Origin: Caldimonas manganoxidans ATCC BAA-369
GTDB taxonomy: Bacteria; Pseudomonadota; Gammaproteobacteria; Burkholderiales; Burkholderiaceae_C
Length of the DNA stretch: 64,000 bases
Reading direction: 5' to 3'
Assembly: GCF_000381125.1 (NCBI RefSeq)
Contig: NZ_KB905930.1
Location: forward strand, 124,001-188,000
Under the pieces are notes generated by a model. That model was not told the DNA's origin and ran no database searches. It worked only from the letters and a program-made list of their open reading frames with translations. Positions 55,754 through 64,000 of the stretch are shown here, in pieces (positions within the stretch are counted from its first letter, which is position 1; every line of letters begins with the position of its first letter). The position numbers were made by a program, and so were the translations under genes.

Positions 55754-55884
55754 GGGCAGGGGGAGGCTGGGGCGTCAGCGGTGGGTGGGCGTATGGTTAA
55801 ATTATAGGTTTTGCATCGCAGCAAGATCGCACCATTTGCGTTCGTTGCAGTCCGAATCGGGGCTTGCTTCCGGGGAGTGCTTTT
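55754..55884. promoter_or_regulatory. Divergent region Mth938-like / alaA
   Basis: 131 bases with an A/T-rich core GGTTAAATTATAGG at 55795-55808 that probably holds the alaA-hom-thrC promoter -10. No clear -35. No amino-acid leader peptide or terminator is visible. Confidence 0.35.
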
Positions 55885-57123
55885 GTGAAACCCGTCGCCA
55901 AATCGGCCAAGCTGGCCAACGTTTGCTACGACATCCGTGGGCCGGTGCTGGAAAAGGCCCGCGAGATGGAGGAAGAGGGCCACAAGATCATCAAGCTGAA
56001 CATCGGCAACCTGGCGGTGTTCGGGCTGGAGCCGCCCGACGAGATCGTGCAGGACATGATCCGCAACCTGCCGCACACCGCGGGCTACACCGACTCCAAG
56101 GGCCTGTTCGCGCCGCGCCGGGCGGTGGTGCACTACACGCAGGAGAAGAACATCCGCGGCGTGACGGTGGATGATGTCTACCTGGGCAATGGGGCGTCCG
56201 AGCTGATCGCGATGAGCATGAACGCCCTGCTCAACGACGGCGACGAGGTGCTGATCCCTGCGCCCGACTATCCGCTGTACACCGCGGTGGTGTCGCTGTC
56301 CGGGGGCACGCCGGTGCATTACATGTGCGACGAGCAGTCCGACTGGATGCCCGACATCGCCGACATCAGGGCCAAGATCACGCCGCGCACCAAGGCGCTG
56401 GTGGTGATCAACCCGAACAACCCGACGGGCGCGCTGTACCCCGAGTCGGTGTTGCTGGAGCTGGTGGAGATCGCACGGCAGCATCAGCTCATCATTTTTG
56501 CCGACGAGATCTACGACAAGACGTTGTACGACGGGCATACCCACACCAGCATTGCCTCTTTGGCCGACGATGTGCTGTTCGTCACGTTCAACGGGCTGTC
56601 GAAAAACTACCGCTCTTGTGGCTACCGGGCCGGCTGGATGGTGGTTTCGGGCGAGAAGAAGCATGCGCGGGACTACATCGAAGGCCTGAACATGCTGGCT
56701 TCGATGCGCTTGTGCGCGAACACGCCGGGTCAACTGGCCATCCAGACGGCGCTCGGGGGCTACCAGAGCATCAAGGACCTGGTCGCGCCGGGCGGCCGCC
56801 TGTGCCGCCAGCGCGACCTCGCGCACAAGCTGTTGACCGACATTCCCGGGGTCACTTGTGTCAAGCCCAAGGCGGCGCTGTACATGTTCCCGCGCCTGGA
56901 CCCCAAGCTGTACCCGGTGGCCGATGACCAGCAATTCGCCTATGAGCTGCTGGCCGAGGAGAAGGTGCTCATCGTGCAGGGTACCGGATTCAATTGGCCG
57001 CATCCCGACCATTTCCGTCTCGTCTTCCTGCCCAACTCCGATGACTTGGCCGAGGCGATCGGCCGCATCGCCCGCTTCCTCGAGCATTACCGCAAGCGTC
57101 ACTCTCACGGATCGAACGCATGA
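55885..57123 (+). CDS. alaA: Alanine aminotransferase (AlaA-type)
   Basis: A 412-aa fold-type I aminotransferase that makes alanine from pyruvate with glutamate. It has SAKLANVCYDIRGPVLEKA (diagnostic AlaA start), VVINPNNPTGALYP, FADEIYDK and the PLP Lys in FNGLSKNYRSCGYRAGW. It starts at GTG 55885 with GGGGAG upstream. Its stop overlaps the hom start (ATGA), so it heads a hom-thrC operon. Confidence 0.92.
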   Translation: MKPVAKSAKLANVCYDIRGPVLEKAREMEEEGHKIIKLNIGNLAVFGLEPPDEIVQDMIRNLPHTAGYTDSKGLFAPRRAVVHYTQEKNIRGVTVDDVYLGNGASELIAMSMNALLNDGDEVLIPAPDYPLYTAVVSLSGGTPVHYMCDEQSDWMPDIADIRAKITPRTKALVVINPNNPTGALYPESVLLELVEIARQHQLIIFADEIYDKTLYDGHTHTSIASLADDVLFVTFNGLSKNYRSCGYRAGWMVVSGEKKHARDYIEGLNMLASMRLCANTPGQLAIQTALGGYQSIKDLVAPGGRLCRQRDLAHKLLTDIPGVTCVKPKAALYMFPRLDPKLYPVADDQQFAYELLAEEKVLIVQGTGFNWPHPDHFRLVFLPNSDDLAEAIGRIARFLEHYRKRHSHGSNA

Positions 57124-58454
57124 ACTCCTTCCAGAATCCGATGCGCCTGGGCCTGCTGGGCGCTGGCGTCGTCGCCACCGGTGTGGTCAACGTGTTGGCG
57201 CGCAACCAGGCCGAGATCCAGCGTCGTGCCGGCCGTGGCATCGTGGTGACCCGTGTGGGGGCCCGCAACCCGGCCAAGGCGCGGGCGGCCCTGGGCGCGG
57301 ATCTCACGATCAGTGACGATCTGGACGCGGTGGCGACCGACCCGCAGGTGGACATCGTCGTCGAGTTGATCGGCGGCACGACGCGTGCCCGCGAACTGGT
57401 GCTCAAGGCCATCGCCGCGGGCAAGCATGTGGTGACGGCCAACAAGGCGCTGTTGGCCGTGCATGGCACCGAGATCTTTGCTGCGGCCAGCGACAAAGGG
57501 GTCATGGTGGCTTTCGAGGCGGCCGTGGCCGGCGGCATCCCCATCATCAAGGCTTTGCGCGAGGGCCTCACGGCCAACCGCATCCAATGGATCGCCGGCA
57601 TCATCAACGGCACCACGAACTTCATCCTGAGCGAGATGCGCTCCAAGGGACTGGACTTCGACACCGTGCTTCGGGAGGCGCAGCGCTTGGGTTATGCCGA
57701 GGCCGATCCGACCTTCGACATCGAAGGCGTGGATGCAGCGCACAAGGCCACCATCATGAGTGCGATCGCCTTCGGCATCCCGATGCAGTTCGACAAGGCC
57801 TATGTCGAAGGCATCACCCGGCTGAAGGCGGCCGACATCACCTATGCCGAACAGCTCGGCTACCGCATCAAGCTGCTGGGCGTGACGCGCCGCCGCGACG
57901 ATCTGCCCGGCGGCGGTATCGAGCTGCGTGTGCATCCCACCCTGGTGCCGGCCAAACGCCTCATCGCCAACGTGGAGGGTGCGATGAACGCGGTCGTGGT
58001 GCATGGCGATGCGGTGGGCTCGACGCTCTACTATGGCAAGGGCGCCGGCTCGGAGCCCACCGCCTCGGCGGTGGTGGCCGACCTGGTGGACGTGACCCGC
58101 CTGCACACGGCAGACCCTGACCATCGTGTGCCCCACCTGGCATTCCAGCCCGACGCGCTGGACAACGTGCCGGTCCTGCCGATCGAGGACGTGGTCACCT
58201 CCTTCTACCTGCGGCTGCGCGTGGCCGACCAGACCGGCGTGCTTGCGCGCATCACCGGCATCCTGGCCGAGCACGACATCTCCATCGATGCCGTGCTGCA
58301 GCGCGAGGCGGGCGACGACGAGAACCAGACCGACCTGATCATCCTGACGCACGAGACCCGCGAAGGCCGCATGAACGAGGCGATCGCGAAGATGCAGGCC
58401 CTGCCCACGGTGCTCGAGCCCATCGTGCGCATCCGCAAGGAAGAGCTGAACTGA
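57120..58454 (+). CDS. hom: Homoserine dehydrogenase
   Basis: A 444-aa NAD(P)-dependent enzyme that reduces aspartate semialdehyde to homoserine. The N-terminal dinucleotide fold has GLLGAGVVATGVVNVL. The catalytic region is GIINGTTNFILSEM and AEADPTFDIEGVDAAHK. A C-terminal ACT domain (about 355-440) gives threonine feedback inhibition. It is coupled to alaA and followed by thrC. Confidence 0.97.
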   Translation: MNSFQNPMRLGLLGAGVVATGVVNVLARNQAEIQRRAGRGIVVTRVGARNPAKARAALGADLTISDDLDAVATDPQVDIVVELIGGTTRARELVLKAIAAGKHVVTANKALLAVHGTEIFAAASDKGVMVAFEAAVAGGIPIIKALREGLTANRIQWIAGIINGTTNFILSEMRSKGLDFDTVLREAQRLGYAEADPTFDIEGVDAAHKATIMSAIAFGIPMQFDKAYVEGITRLKAADITYAEQLGYRIKLLGVTRRRDDLPGGGIELRVHPTLVPAKRLIANVEGAMNAVVVHGDAVGSTLYYGKGAGSEPTASAVVADLVDVTRLHTADPDHRVPHLAFQPDALDNVPVLPIEDVVTSFYLRLRVADQTGVLARITGILAEHDISIDAVLQREAGDDENQTDLIILTHETREGRMNEAIAKMQALPTVLEPIVRIRKEELN

Positions 58455-58458
58455 GACC

Positions 58459-59868
58459 ATGAAGTACATCAGCACCCGCGGCGACCGCACCGAGCGCGGC
58501 TTCTCGGAAATCCTGCTCGAGGGACTGGCGCCCGACGGCGGGCTGTACCTGCCAGTGGCCTACCCCCGCGTGGACGAGTCCACGTTGCGGCGTTGGCGCG
58601 GCTTGAGTTATCCCGAGCTCGCCTTCGAAATCCTGTCGATCTTCATCGACGACATTCCCGCTGAGGACTTGCGCGCCTTGGTCCGGCGCACCTACACCAA
58701 GGCCGTGTTCGGCACCGAGGCGATCACGCCGCTCAAGCCGCTGGGGGAGGGCTTTTTCCTGCTGGCACTGTCCAATGGACCGACGCTGGCCTTCAAGGAC
58801 ATGGCGATGCAGCTGTTGGGGCAGTTGTTCGAGTACGAACTCGGCCGCCGCGCGGAGGAGCTCAACATCCTGGGCGCGACTTCGGGCGACACGGGCAGCG
58901 CTGCCGAGTATGCGATGCGTGGCAAGCGTGGGGTGCGCGTGTTCATGCTCTCTCCGCACGGCCGCATGAGCCCGTTCCAACAGGCTCAGATGTACAGTCT
59001 GCAGGATCCGAACATCCACAATCTGGCCATCGAGGGGGTGTTCGACGACTGCCAAGACATCGTCAAAGCGGTTTCGAACGACCTGGAGTTCAAGCGTCGC
59101 TACAAGATCGGTACGGTGAACTCCATCAACTGGGCGAGGTTGCTGGCCCAAGTGGTGTATTACTTTGCCGGCTACTTCCAGGCCACCCGCAGCAACGAGG
59201 AGCGGGTGAGTTTTTGCGTGCCGTCGGGCAATTTCGGCAATGTTTGCGCTGGTCACGTGGCCCGGATGATGGGGCTGCCAATCCATCGGTTGGTGGTGGC
59301 CACCAATGAAAACGATGTGCTCGATGAGTTTTTCCGCACCGGCACCTACCGGGTGCGCAAGGCCGCCGAGACGTTCGAGACCTCCAGCCCGTCGATGGAT
59401 ATTTCCAAAGCCTCGAACTTCGAGCGTTTCGTGTTCGACTTGCTCGGGCGCGATGCCCAGCGCACGTCGCAGCTTTTTCGTGAGTCGGTGGAGCAGGCTG
59501 GGGCTTTCACGCTCACGCCGGGCGAGTTCGCCAAGGTGGCCGACTATGGCTTCGTCTCTGGCCGCAGTACCCATGCCGATCGGCTGGCGACCATCCGCGA
59601 CGTCTATGCGCGGTTTGGCGTCATGATCGACACGCACACGGCCGACGGGGTGAAGGTCGCGCGCGAGCACACGGATCCAGGCGTGCCGATGATCGTGCTC
59701 GAGACGGCGCTGCCGGCCAAGTTTGCCCACACCATCCGAGAGGCTCTGGGCCGTGAGCCCGATCGTCCGGCTGCCTTGCAGGGCTTGGAGAACCTCCCCA
59801 AACGCTTCACGGTCATGGGGGTCGATGCCGACGCGGTCAAGCGCTACATCGCCGACAATTGCCGTTGA
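58459..59868 (+). CDS. thrC: Threonine synthase
   Basis: A 469-aa PLP enzyme converting O-phosphohomoserine to threonine. The PLP Lys is in LAFKDMAMQLLG; the phosphate cradle is ATSGDTGSAAEYAM and SGNFGNVCAGHVA. This is the long class seen in Gram-negatives. It is 4 bases after hom. thrB is not in the window. Confidence 0.96.
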   Translation: MKYISTRGDRTERGFSEILLEGLAPDGGLYLPVAYPRVDESTLRRWRGLSYPELAFEILSIFIDDIPAEDLRALVRRTYTKAVFGTEAITPLKPLGEGFFLLALSNGPTLAFKDMAMQLLGQLFEYELGRRAEELNILGATSGDTGSAAEYAMRGKRGVRVFMLSPHGRMSPFQQAQMYSLQDPNIHNLAIEGVFDDCQDIVKAVSNDLEFKRRYKIGTVNSINWARLLAQVVYYFAGYFQATRSNEERVSFCVPSGNFGNVCAGHVARMMGLPIHRLVVATNENDVLDEFFRTGTYRVRKAAETFETSSPSMDISKASNFERFVFDLLGRDAQRTSQLFRESVEQAGAFTLTPGEFAKVADYGFVSGRSTHADRLATIRDVYARFGVMIDTHTADGVKVAREHTDPGVPMIVLETALPAKFAHTIREALGREPDRPAALQGLENLPKRFTVMGVDADAVKRYIADNCR

Positions 59869-59902
59869 GACGTGCCGGTTGCCAGGCGCGTGGGATGCGA
59901 GC

Positions 59903-60493
59903 ATGAAGGTGGTGGGTTTTTGCGGGTACTCCGGGTCGGGCAAGACCACGCTGGTCGAGCAGGTGATCGCCGGCTTGAAGCTGGCAGGCCAGCGGGTGTC
60001 GGTGGTCAAGCACGCCCATCACACCTTCGATGTGGACCATCCCGGCAAGGACTCTTGGCGCCACCGGCAAGCCGGTGCCTTCGAGGTGGTGGTGGCCTCT
60101 GATCGGCGTTTGGCCAAGATTCGGGAATTCGAGGTGCCCTGCGAACCCACCGTGCACCAGCTCATCGCCGAACTCTACGACTGCGACTGGGTGCTGGTGG
60201 AAGGCTTCAAGCATGCTGACCTGTTCAAGATCGAGGTGTGGCGTGCCGCACTCGGGCGGCCAGCGCAGTACATCGAGGATCCTTTCGTGACGGCCATCGC
60301 CACGGACAGCCCGCAGCAGTTGCCTTACGCCACCTTGCGCCCGGTGCTGGACTTGAACGATGCGTCCAGCGTGGTGGAGCACCTGTTGCACAATCAGGAT
60401 CGCTATGAGTACCGCTCCCCGTTCTCCGATGCTCAGCCTGGAGGAGGCGCTGGCCAAGCTGCTGGCAGCGGCTACGCCGATTTCCGGGATTGA
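59903..60493 (+). CDS. mobB: Molybdopterin-guanine dinucleotide biosynthesis protein MobB
   Basis: A 196-aa GTP-binding adaptor for molybdenum cofactor assembly. It has Walker A GYSGSGKTTLVEQV, VVKHAHHTFDVDHPGKDSWRHRQAGA and LVEGFKHADLFKIEV. The family usually ends near residue 170; the Gly-rich tail lies in the region overlapped by moeA. Confidence 0.93.
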   Translation: MKVVGFCGYSGSGKTTLVEQVIAGLKLAGQRVSVVKHAHHTFDVDHPGKDSWRHRQAGAFEVVVASDRRLAKIREFEVPCEPTVHQLIAELYDCDWVLVEGFKHADLFKIEVWRAALGRPAQYIEDPFVTAIATDSPQQLPYATLRPVLDLNDASSVVEHLLHNQDRYEYRSPFSDAQPGGGAGQAAGSGYADFRD

Positions 60494-61637
60494 AGAGCTG
60501 CCCACCGCCCAGTCCTTGGGCCGGGTGCTGGCGCGTGATTTGATCTCGCCGCTGGACGTTCCCCCCCAGGCCAACAGTGCAATGGATGGTTACGCCGTGC
60601 GTGCGGCCGATGTGTCCGTGGCCGGTGCGGTCCTGCCGGTGAGTCAGCGTGTGGCGGCTGGACAAGTGGCTGCGGTGCTGCAGCCCGGCACGGCCGCGCG
60701 CATTTTCACCGGGGCGCCGCTGCCGGAGGGCGCCGATGCCGTCGTGATGCAAGAGCAGTGCGAACCGCTGGACGGCGCGGTGCGGATTCTCGCAGTGCCG
60801 ACTCCGGGGCAGTGGGTGCGCCAGCGCGGCGAGGACTTGCGGGAGGGCTCGGTGGTGTTGGGCCGTGGCCTTCGCCTGAGCCCTCAGGCCTTGGGCTTGG
60901 CCGCCACCGCCGGTGCAGCGAGCTTGCCGGTGGTGCGCCGCGTGCGAGTGGCTTTGCTGTCCACGGGCAATGAGCTCGTCATGCCGGGCCAGCCGCTGCG
61001 CCCGGGGGCCATCTACAACGCCAATCGCGATACGCTGCGCGGGCTGCTGGCTCAGTTCGGCTGTGAGTGTACCGACCTGGGCATCGTGCCGGACAGCCTG
61101 GAGGCCACACGTGCGGCTTTGCGCGAGGCGGCCCGTGATCACGATCTGATCCTCAGCTCGGGGGGAGTGTCCGTGGGCGAGGAGGACCACATCCGCCCGG
61201 CGGTGCAGGCCGAGGGACGTTTGGACCTGTGGCAGATCGCGATCAAGCCCGGCAAGCCCTTGGCCTTTGGCCATGTCCGACGCGATGATGGCGGCGATGC
61301 GGCCTTCATTGGTTTGCCCGGCAACCCGGTGTCGAGTTTCATCACCTTTTTGTTGCTGGTGCGTCCCTTCTTGCTGGCCTTGCAAGGGGCCGATCCCACG
61401 GCGCCGCGCGGCGTGTGGTTGGAGGCCGCGTTCGAGTGGCCGCGTCCTGATCGGCGGCGTGAGTTTTTGCGGGTGCGTCGCCAAGAGGACGGGCGCCTGG
61501 CCTTGTTTCCGAACCAGAGCTCCGGCGTGCTGACCTCGGCCGTGTGGGCCGAGGGCGTCGTCGATGTGCCGCCGGGGCAAGCGATCGCTCCAGGGGACCG
61601 GGTGCGTTTCCTGTCGTTTGCCGAGTGGATGCAATGA
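60405..61637 (+). CDS. moeA: Molybdopterin molybdenumtransferase MoeA
   Basis: A 410-aa enzyme that inserts molybdate into adenylated molybdopterin. It has SAMDGYAVRAAD, IFTGAPLPEGADAVVMQEQ, LSTGNELVMPG, LSSGGVSVGEEDHI and GLPGNPVSSFITF. The ATG at 60405 has AGGA 6 bases upstream and lies 89 bases inside mobB. ATG 60429 would shorten the overlap to 65 bases but lacks a ribosome site. Confidence 0.94.
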   Translation: MSTAPRSPMLSLEEALAKLLAAATPISGIEELPTAQSLGRVLARDLISPLDVPPQANSAMDGYAVRAADVSVAGAVLPVSQRVAAGQVAAVLQPGTAARIFTGAPLPEGADAVVMQEQCEPLDGAVRILAVPTPGQWVRQRGEDLREGSVVLGRGLRLSPQALGLAATAGAASLPVVRRVRVALLSTGNELVMPGQPLRPGAIYNANRDTLRGLLAQFGCECTDLGIVPDSLEATRAALREAARDHDLILSSGGVSVGEEDHIRPAVQAEGRLDLWQIAIKPGKPLAFGHVRRDDGGDAAFIGLPGNPVSSFITFLLLVRPFLLALQGADPTAPRGVWLEAAFEWPRPDRRREFLRVRRQEDGRLALFPNQSSGVLTSAVWAEGVVDVPPGQAIAPGDRVRFLSFAEWMQ

Positions 61638-61885
61638 GAATCACGGTGAAGTACTTTGCCTCGGTCCGTGAGGCCCTGGGCCCGCAAGAAAGCATCGAAG
61701 TGCCCGAAGGCAGTACCGTGGGAAGCCTGCGGGTGTTGCTGCAGTCGCGCTCGTCGGCCCATGCCGAGGTGCTGGCTTCCGGGCGCGTCTTGCGCGCGGC
61801 ACTGGACCAGGCGTTGTGCGATGAATCGGCCCGCCTGCGGGATGGGGCGGAGGTGGCCTTCTTCCCCCCGGTGACCGGAGGTTGA
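61634..61885 (+). CDS. moaD: Molybdopterin synthase small subunit MoaD
   Basis: An 83-aa ubiquitin-fold sulfur carrier starting MRITVKYFASVREALG and ending FFPPVTGG. The terminal Gly-Gly forms the thiocarboxylate. The ATG overlaps the moeA stop (ATGA). Confidence 0.96.
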   Translation: MRITVKYFASVREALGPQESIEVPEGSTVGSLRVLLQSRSSAHAEVLASGRVLRAALDQALCDESARLRDGAEVAFFPPVTGG

Positions 61886-61887
61886 AC

Positions 61888-62382
61888 ATGGGCGGTCCGC
61901 GTGTGCGCATTCAGACCGAGGACTTCGACCTGGGGGCTGAGGTGGCGGCCTTGCGGGCCGGTGACCCCGCGGTGGGGGCGGTGGCGGTTTTCGTGGGCAC
62001 GGTGCGAGACCACAACGACGGCCAAGGCGTCCGTTGCATGGAGCTGGAGCATTACCCTGGGATGACCGAAAAGGCTATCGAGGCCATGATCGACGAGGCG
62101 CAGCGCCGCTTCGAGATCCGCGCCGCGCGGGTGATCCACCGGGTCGGTTTGTTGCAGCCGCAGGACCAAATCGTCTATGTGGGCGTGACGTCGGCCCATC
62201 GGGCCGAAGCGTTTCGCGCTTGCGAGTTTTTGATGGACTACCTCAAGACCCAGGCACCGTTTTGGAAGAAGGAAACCACCCCGGCCGGTGCCCGCTGGGT
62301 CGATGCCCGGCTCAGCGATGACGAGGCGCTGCGGCGCTGGGGCATCGAGGCCCACAACGCTGGCCAAACGGGGGGGCGCTGA
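61888..62382 (+). CDS. moaE: Molybdopterin synthase catalytic subunit MoaE
   Basis: A 164-aa subunit. It has GAVAVFVGTVRDHNDG, LEHYPGMTEKAIEAM, HRVGLLQPQDQIVYVGV, and LKTQAPFWKKETTPAGARW with catalytic Lys residues. GGAGG lies 7 bases before ATG 61888; the in-frame TTG at 61882 is less likely. Confidence 0.96.
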   Translation: MGGPRVRIQTEDFDLGAEVAALRAGDPAVGAVAVFVGTVRDHNDGQGVRCMELEHYPGMTEKAIEAMIDEAQRRFEIRAARVIHRVGLLQPQDQIVYVGVTSAHRAEAFRACEFLMDYLKTQAPFWKKETTPAGARWVDARLSDDEALRRWGIEAHNAGQTGGR

Positions 62383-62768
62383 TGGGAGCGCTGCATCCGA
62401 CCGCGGCGCTGGCCGTGGGGGTGGGTGCCGGTCTTGGCGGCCTGGCTCGCTGGGCGCTCAGTACATGGCTCAACCCGGCGTGGAAGGGCTTTCCATTGGG
62501 GACGCTGCTGGTCAATTGGCTGGGAGGATTGGGCATGGGACTGGCCATGGCCTGGCTGGCACGCCATCCCGACGAAGGTTTGCGCCTGCTGTTGGTGACG
62601 GGTTTTCTCGGGGGGTTCACCACGTTTTCTGCGTTTTCGCTGGAGTCGCTGCACCTGCTGCAAAAGGAGCAGTGGCTGCTGTGGGCTGTGCATGGGCTGG
62701 GTCATGTCCTGGGGGCGTTGGCGGCCTGCGCCCTGGGTTGGCGGTTGATGCGCGGCGGAATCGGGTGA
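62382..62768 (+). CDS. crcB: Fluoride ion channel CrcB/Fluc
   Basis: A 128-aa dual-topology fluoride exporter with four hydrophobic helices. It has GAGLGGLARWALS, GTLLVNWLGGLGMG (the family GTLxVN motif) and GFLGGFTTFSAFSLE (phenylalanine box and TTFS). The ATG shares one base with the moaE stop, so translation is coupled. No fluoride riboswitch can lie directly before it. Confidence 0.94.
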   Translation: MGALHPTAALAVGVGAGLGGLARWALSTWLNPAWKGFPLGTLLVNWLGGLGMGLAMAWLARHPDEGLRLLLVTGFLGGFTTFSAFSLESLHLLQKEQWLLWAVHGLGHVLGALAACALGWRLMRGGIG

Positions 62769-62836
62769 GGCCAAGCGTCGGGGCTTGATCCAGCGCAAAC
62801 CTGGTGCTTCGGGGGGCGCGTTTGGCGCCGGGCCCA

Positions 62837-62864
62837 CTTGAAAGTGGGCGCTCCTGCCCCACCT
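62837..62864 (+). promoter_or_regulatory. Sigma-32 heat-shock promoter of clpB
   Basis: CTTGAAA (62837-62843), 13-base spacer, CCCCACCT (62857-62864), nearly the RpoH consensus CTTGAAA / CCCCATNT. Transcription would start about 17 bases before the clpB ATG. The -35 lies in the perfect palindrome GCCCACTT-GA-AAGTGGGC (62832-62849). Confidence 0.85.
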
Positions 62865-62887
62865 GCGGGAGCAGTTGGAGGTTTCTC

Positions 62888-64000
62888 ATGCGACTGGACA
62901 AGCTCACCACGAAGTTCCAAGAGGCCTTGGGCGACGCCCAAAGCCTGGCCTTGGCTCACGACAACCCATATATCGAACCGGCCCATGTGCTGCTAGCGAT
63001 GCTGCAGCAAGACGATGGCCCCAAGGCTTTGTTGGCCCGCGCCGGCGTGAACACGGCCGGCTTGCACAAGGCGGTGGATGCGGCGATCAAGCGTCTGCCG
63101 CAGGTGCAAGGCGCCGAGCAGGTGCAGGTCGGTCGCGACACGGTCACGTTGTTGCAGGCGGCTGAAAAAGAAGCGCTCAAACGGGGCGACCAGTTCGTGG
63201 CCAGCGAGATGTTCCTGCTGGCGCTGAGCGACAGCAAGGCCGACATCGGCCAAATCGCCAGAGACCATGGCTTGAGCCGCAAATCGCTGGAAGCGGCCAT
63301 CGAAGCGGTGCGCGGCGGGCAAGCGGTGGACAGCGCCGATGCCGAAGGGCAGCGCGAGGCGCTGAAGAAGTACACGCTCGATCTGACCGAGCGCGCCCGT
63401 CAAGGCAAGCTCGATCCGGTGATCGGCCGCGACGATGAAATCCGACGGGCCATTCAGGTGCTGCAGCGCCGCTCGAAGAACAATCCGGTGCTCATCGGTG
63501 AGCCCGGCGTGGGTAAGACGGCCATCGTCGAGGGTCTGGCGCAGCGTATCGTGGCCGGCGAGGTGCCCGACACCCTGAAGGACAAGCGGGTGTTGGTGCT
63601 CGACATGGCGGGCCTGCTGGCCGGGGCCAAGTACCGTGGCGAGTTCGAGGAGCGGCTCAAGGCCGTGCTCAAGGAGGTGGCCGCCGACGAGGGGCGCATC
63701 ATCCTGTTCATCGATGAAATCCACACGATGGTCGGCGCGGGCAAGGCCGAAGGCGCCATCGATGCGGGCAACATGCTCAAGCCGGCGTTGGCCCGTGGCG
63801 AGCTGCACTGCATTGGCGCCACCACGCTGGATGAGTACCGCAAGTACATCGAGAAGGATGCGGCACTGGAGCGTCGTTTCCAAAAAATCCTCGTGGACGA
63901 GCCCAGCGTGGAGCAAACCATTGCAATTCTGCGCGGCTTGCAGGAGAAATACGAGGTCCATCACGGTGTGGAGATCACCGACCCGGCCATCGTGGCGGCG
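62888..64000 (+). CDS. clpB: ATP-dependent chaperone ClpB (5' part, cut by window edge)
   Basis: 371 codons of a protein normally about 860 aa. It is an AAA+ disaggregase that works with DnaK on aggregated proteins. The N-terminal Clp_N repeats (about 1-145) start [21 protein letters not shown]. The first AAA domain has Walker A GEPGVGKT at 204-211 and Walker [13 protein letters not shown]. It uses ATG 62888 and a sigma-32 promoter. Confidence 0.96.
   Translation, partial: MRLDKLTTKFQEALGDAQSLALAHDNPYIEPAHVLLAMLQQDDGPKALLARAGVNTAGLHKAVDAAIKRLPQVQGAEQVQVGRDTVTLLQAAEKEALKRGDQFVASEMFLLALSDSKADIGQIARDHGLSRKSLEAAIEAVRGGQAVDSADAEGQREALKKYTLDLTERARQGKLDPVIGRDDEIRRAIQVLQRRSKNNPVLIGEPGVGKTAIVEGLAQRIVAGEVPDTLKDKRVLVLDMAGLLAGAKYRGEFEERLKAVLKEVAADEGRIILFIDEIHTMVGAGKAEGAIDAGNMLKPALARGELHCIGATTLDEYRKYIEKDAALERRFQKILVDEPSVEQTIAILRGLQEKYEVHHGVEITDPAIVAA

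Noticed and set aside
62382-62400. Fluoride riboswitch for crcB
   Set aside because: The crcB start overlaps the moaE stop, leaving no untranslated space for one directly upstream.

Overview
The window is a GC-rich (roughly 65 %), densely coded, ordinary chromosomal segment of a betaproteobacterium. Burkholderiales is the best fit: the fused glucokinase-HexR protein, the rimP-nusA-infB-rbfA-truB-typA and thrS-infC-rpmI-rplT-pheST-ihfA orders and the rpsF-priB-rpsR-rplI operon are all as in that order. The maltose/starch locus points to a Comamonadaceae or Leptothrix/Caldimonas-type relative, but I cannot name the genus from sequence alone. I saw no phage, IS element, plasmid backbone, CRISPR array or rRNA.

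Layout. 1-8.6 kb: lptF (cut by the left edge) diverging from pepA-holC, an orphan branched-chain amino-acid binding lipoprotein, tRNA-Ser(GGA), an nfeD-qmcA (SPFH) pair and a large basic amino-acid decarboxylase. 8.6-23.4 kb: a maltose/maltodextrin locus on the minus strand (lamB, alpha-glucosidase, malK, malE, malF, malG, a stand-alone CBM41-like secreted protein, a lipoprotein alpha-amylase and a glucokinase-HexR fusion), diverging from a second glucokinase gene plus an exported SHOCT protein. 23.4-32.9 kb: fabI, then rimP-nusA-infB-rbfA-truB-typA. 32.9-41.3 kb: two EamA transporters, an enoyl-CoA hydratase/HIBYL-CoA hydrolase, dusA, an omega-aminotransferase divergent from an Lrp regulator, a GGCT-like protein and isocitrate lyase. 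41.4-49.5 kb: thrS-infC-rpmI-rplT-pheS-pheT-ihfA-merR and tRNA-Pro(GGG). 49.6-55.8 kb: rpsF-priB-rpsR-rplI, dnaB, phoH2-like, bcp and an Mth938-like gene. 55.8-64 kb: alaA-hom-thrC, mobB-moeA-moaD-moaE-crcB and the start of clpB behind a sigma-32 promoter.

How it works together. The maltose locus is a complete path: maltoporin, binding protein and ABC importer bring maltodextrins in; the exported amylase and CBM41-like protein work outside; the cytosolic alpha-glucosidase releases glucose; glucokinase phosphorylates it. The glucokinase domain of the HexR fusion that ends the cluster has lost the catalytic aspartate (Asn-Asn-Phe instead of Asn-Asp-Phe) and has a damaged phosphate loop (DIGATYAR). 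The separate glucokinase at the other end is intact. This suggests that the fusion has become a sugar-sensing regulator and the separate enzyme does the chemistry. Two perfect TGTAG-N5-CTACA palindromes lie in the divergent lamB/glk region.

Regulatory RNA is the second theme. thrS is preceded by a 13-codon leader peptide with five Thr codons, a competing antiterminator and an intrinsic terminator. rimP-nusA and pheS also sit behind terminator-like hairpins with competing structures. infC appears to start with AUC.
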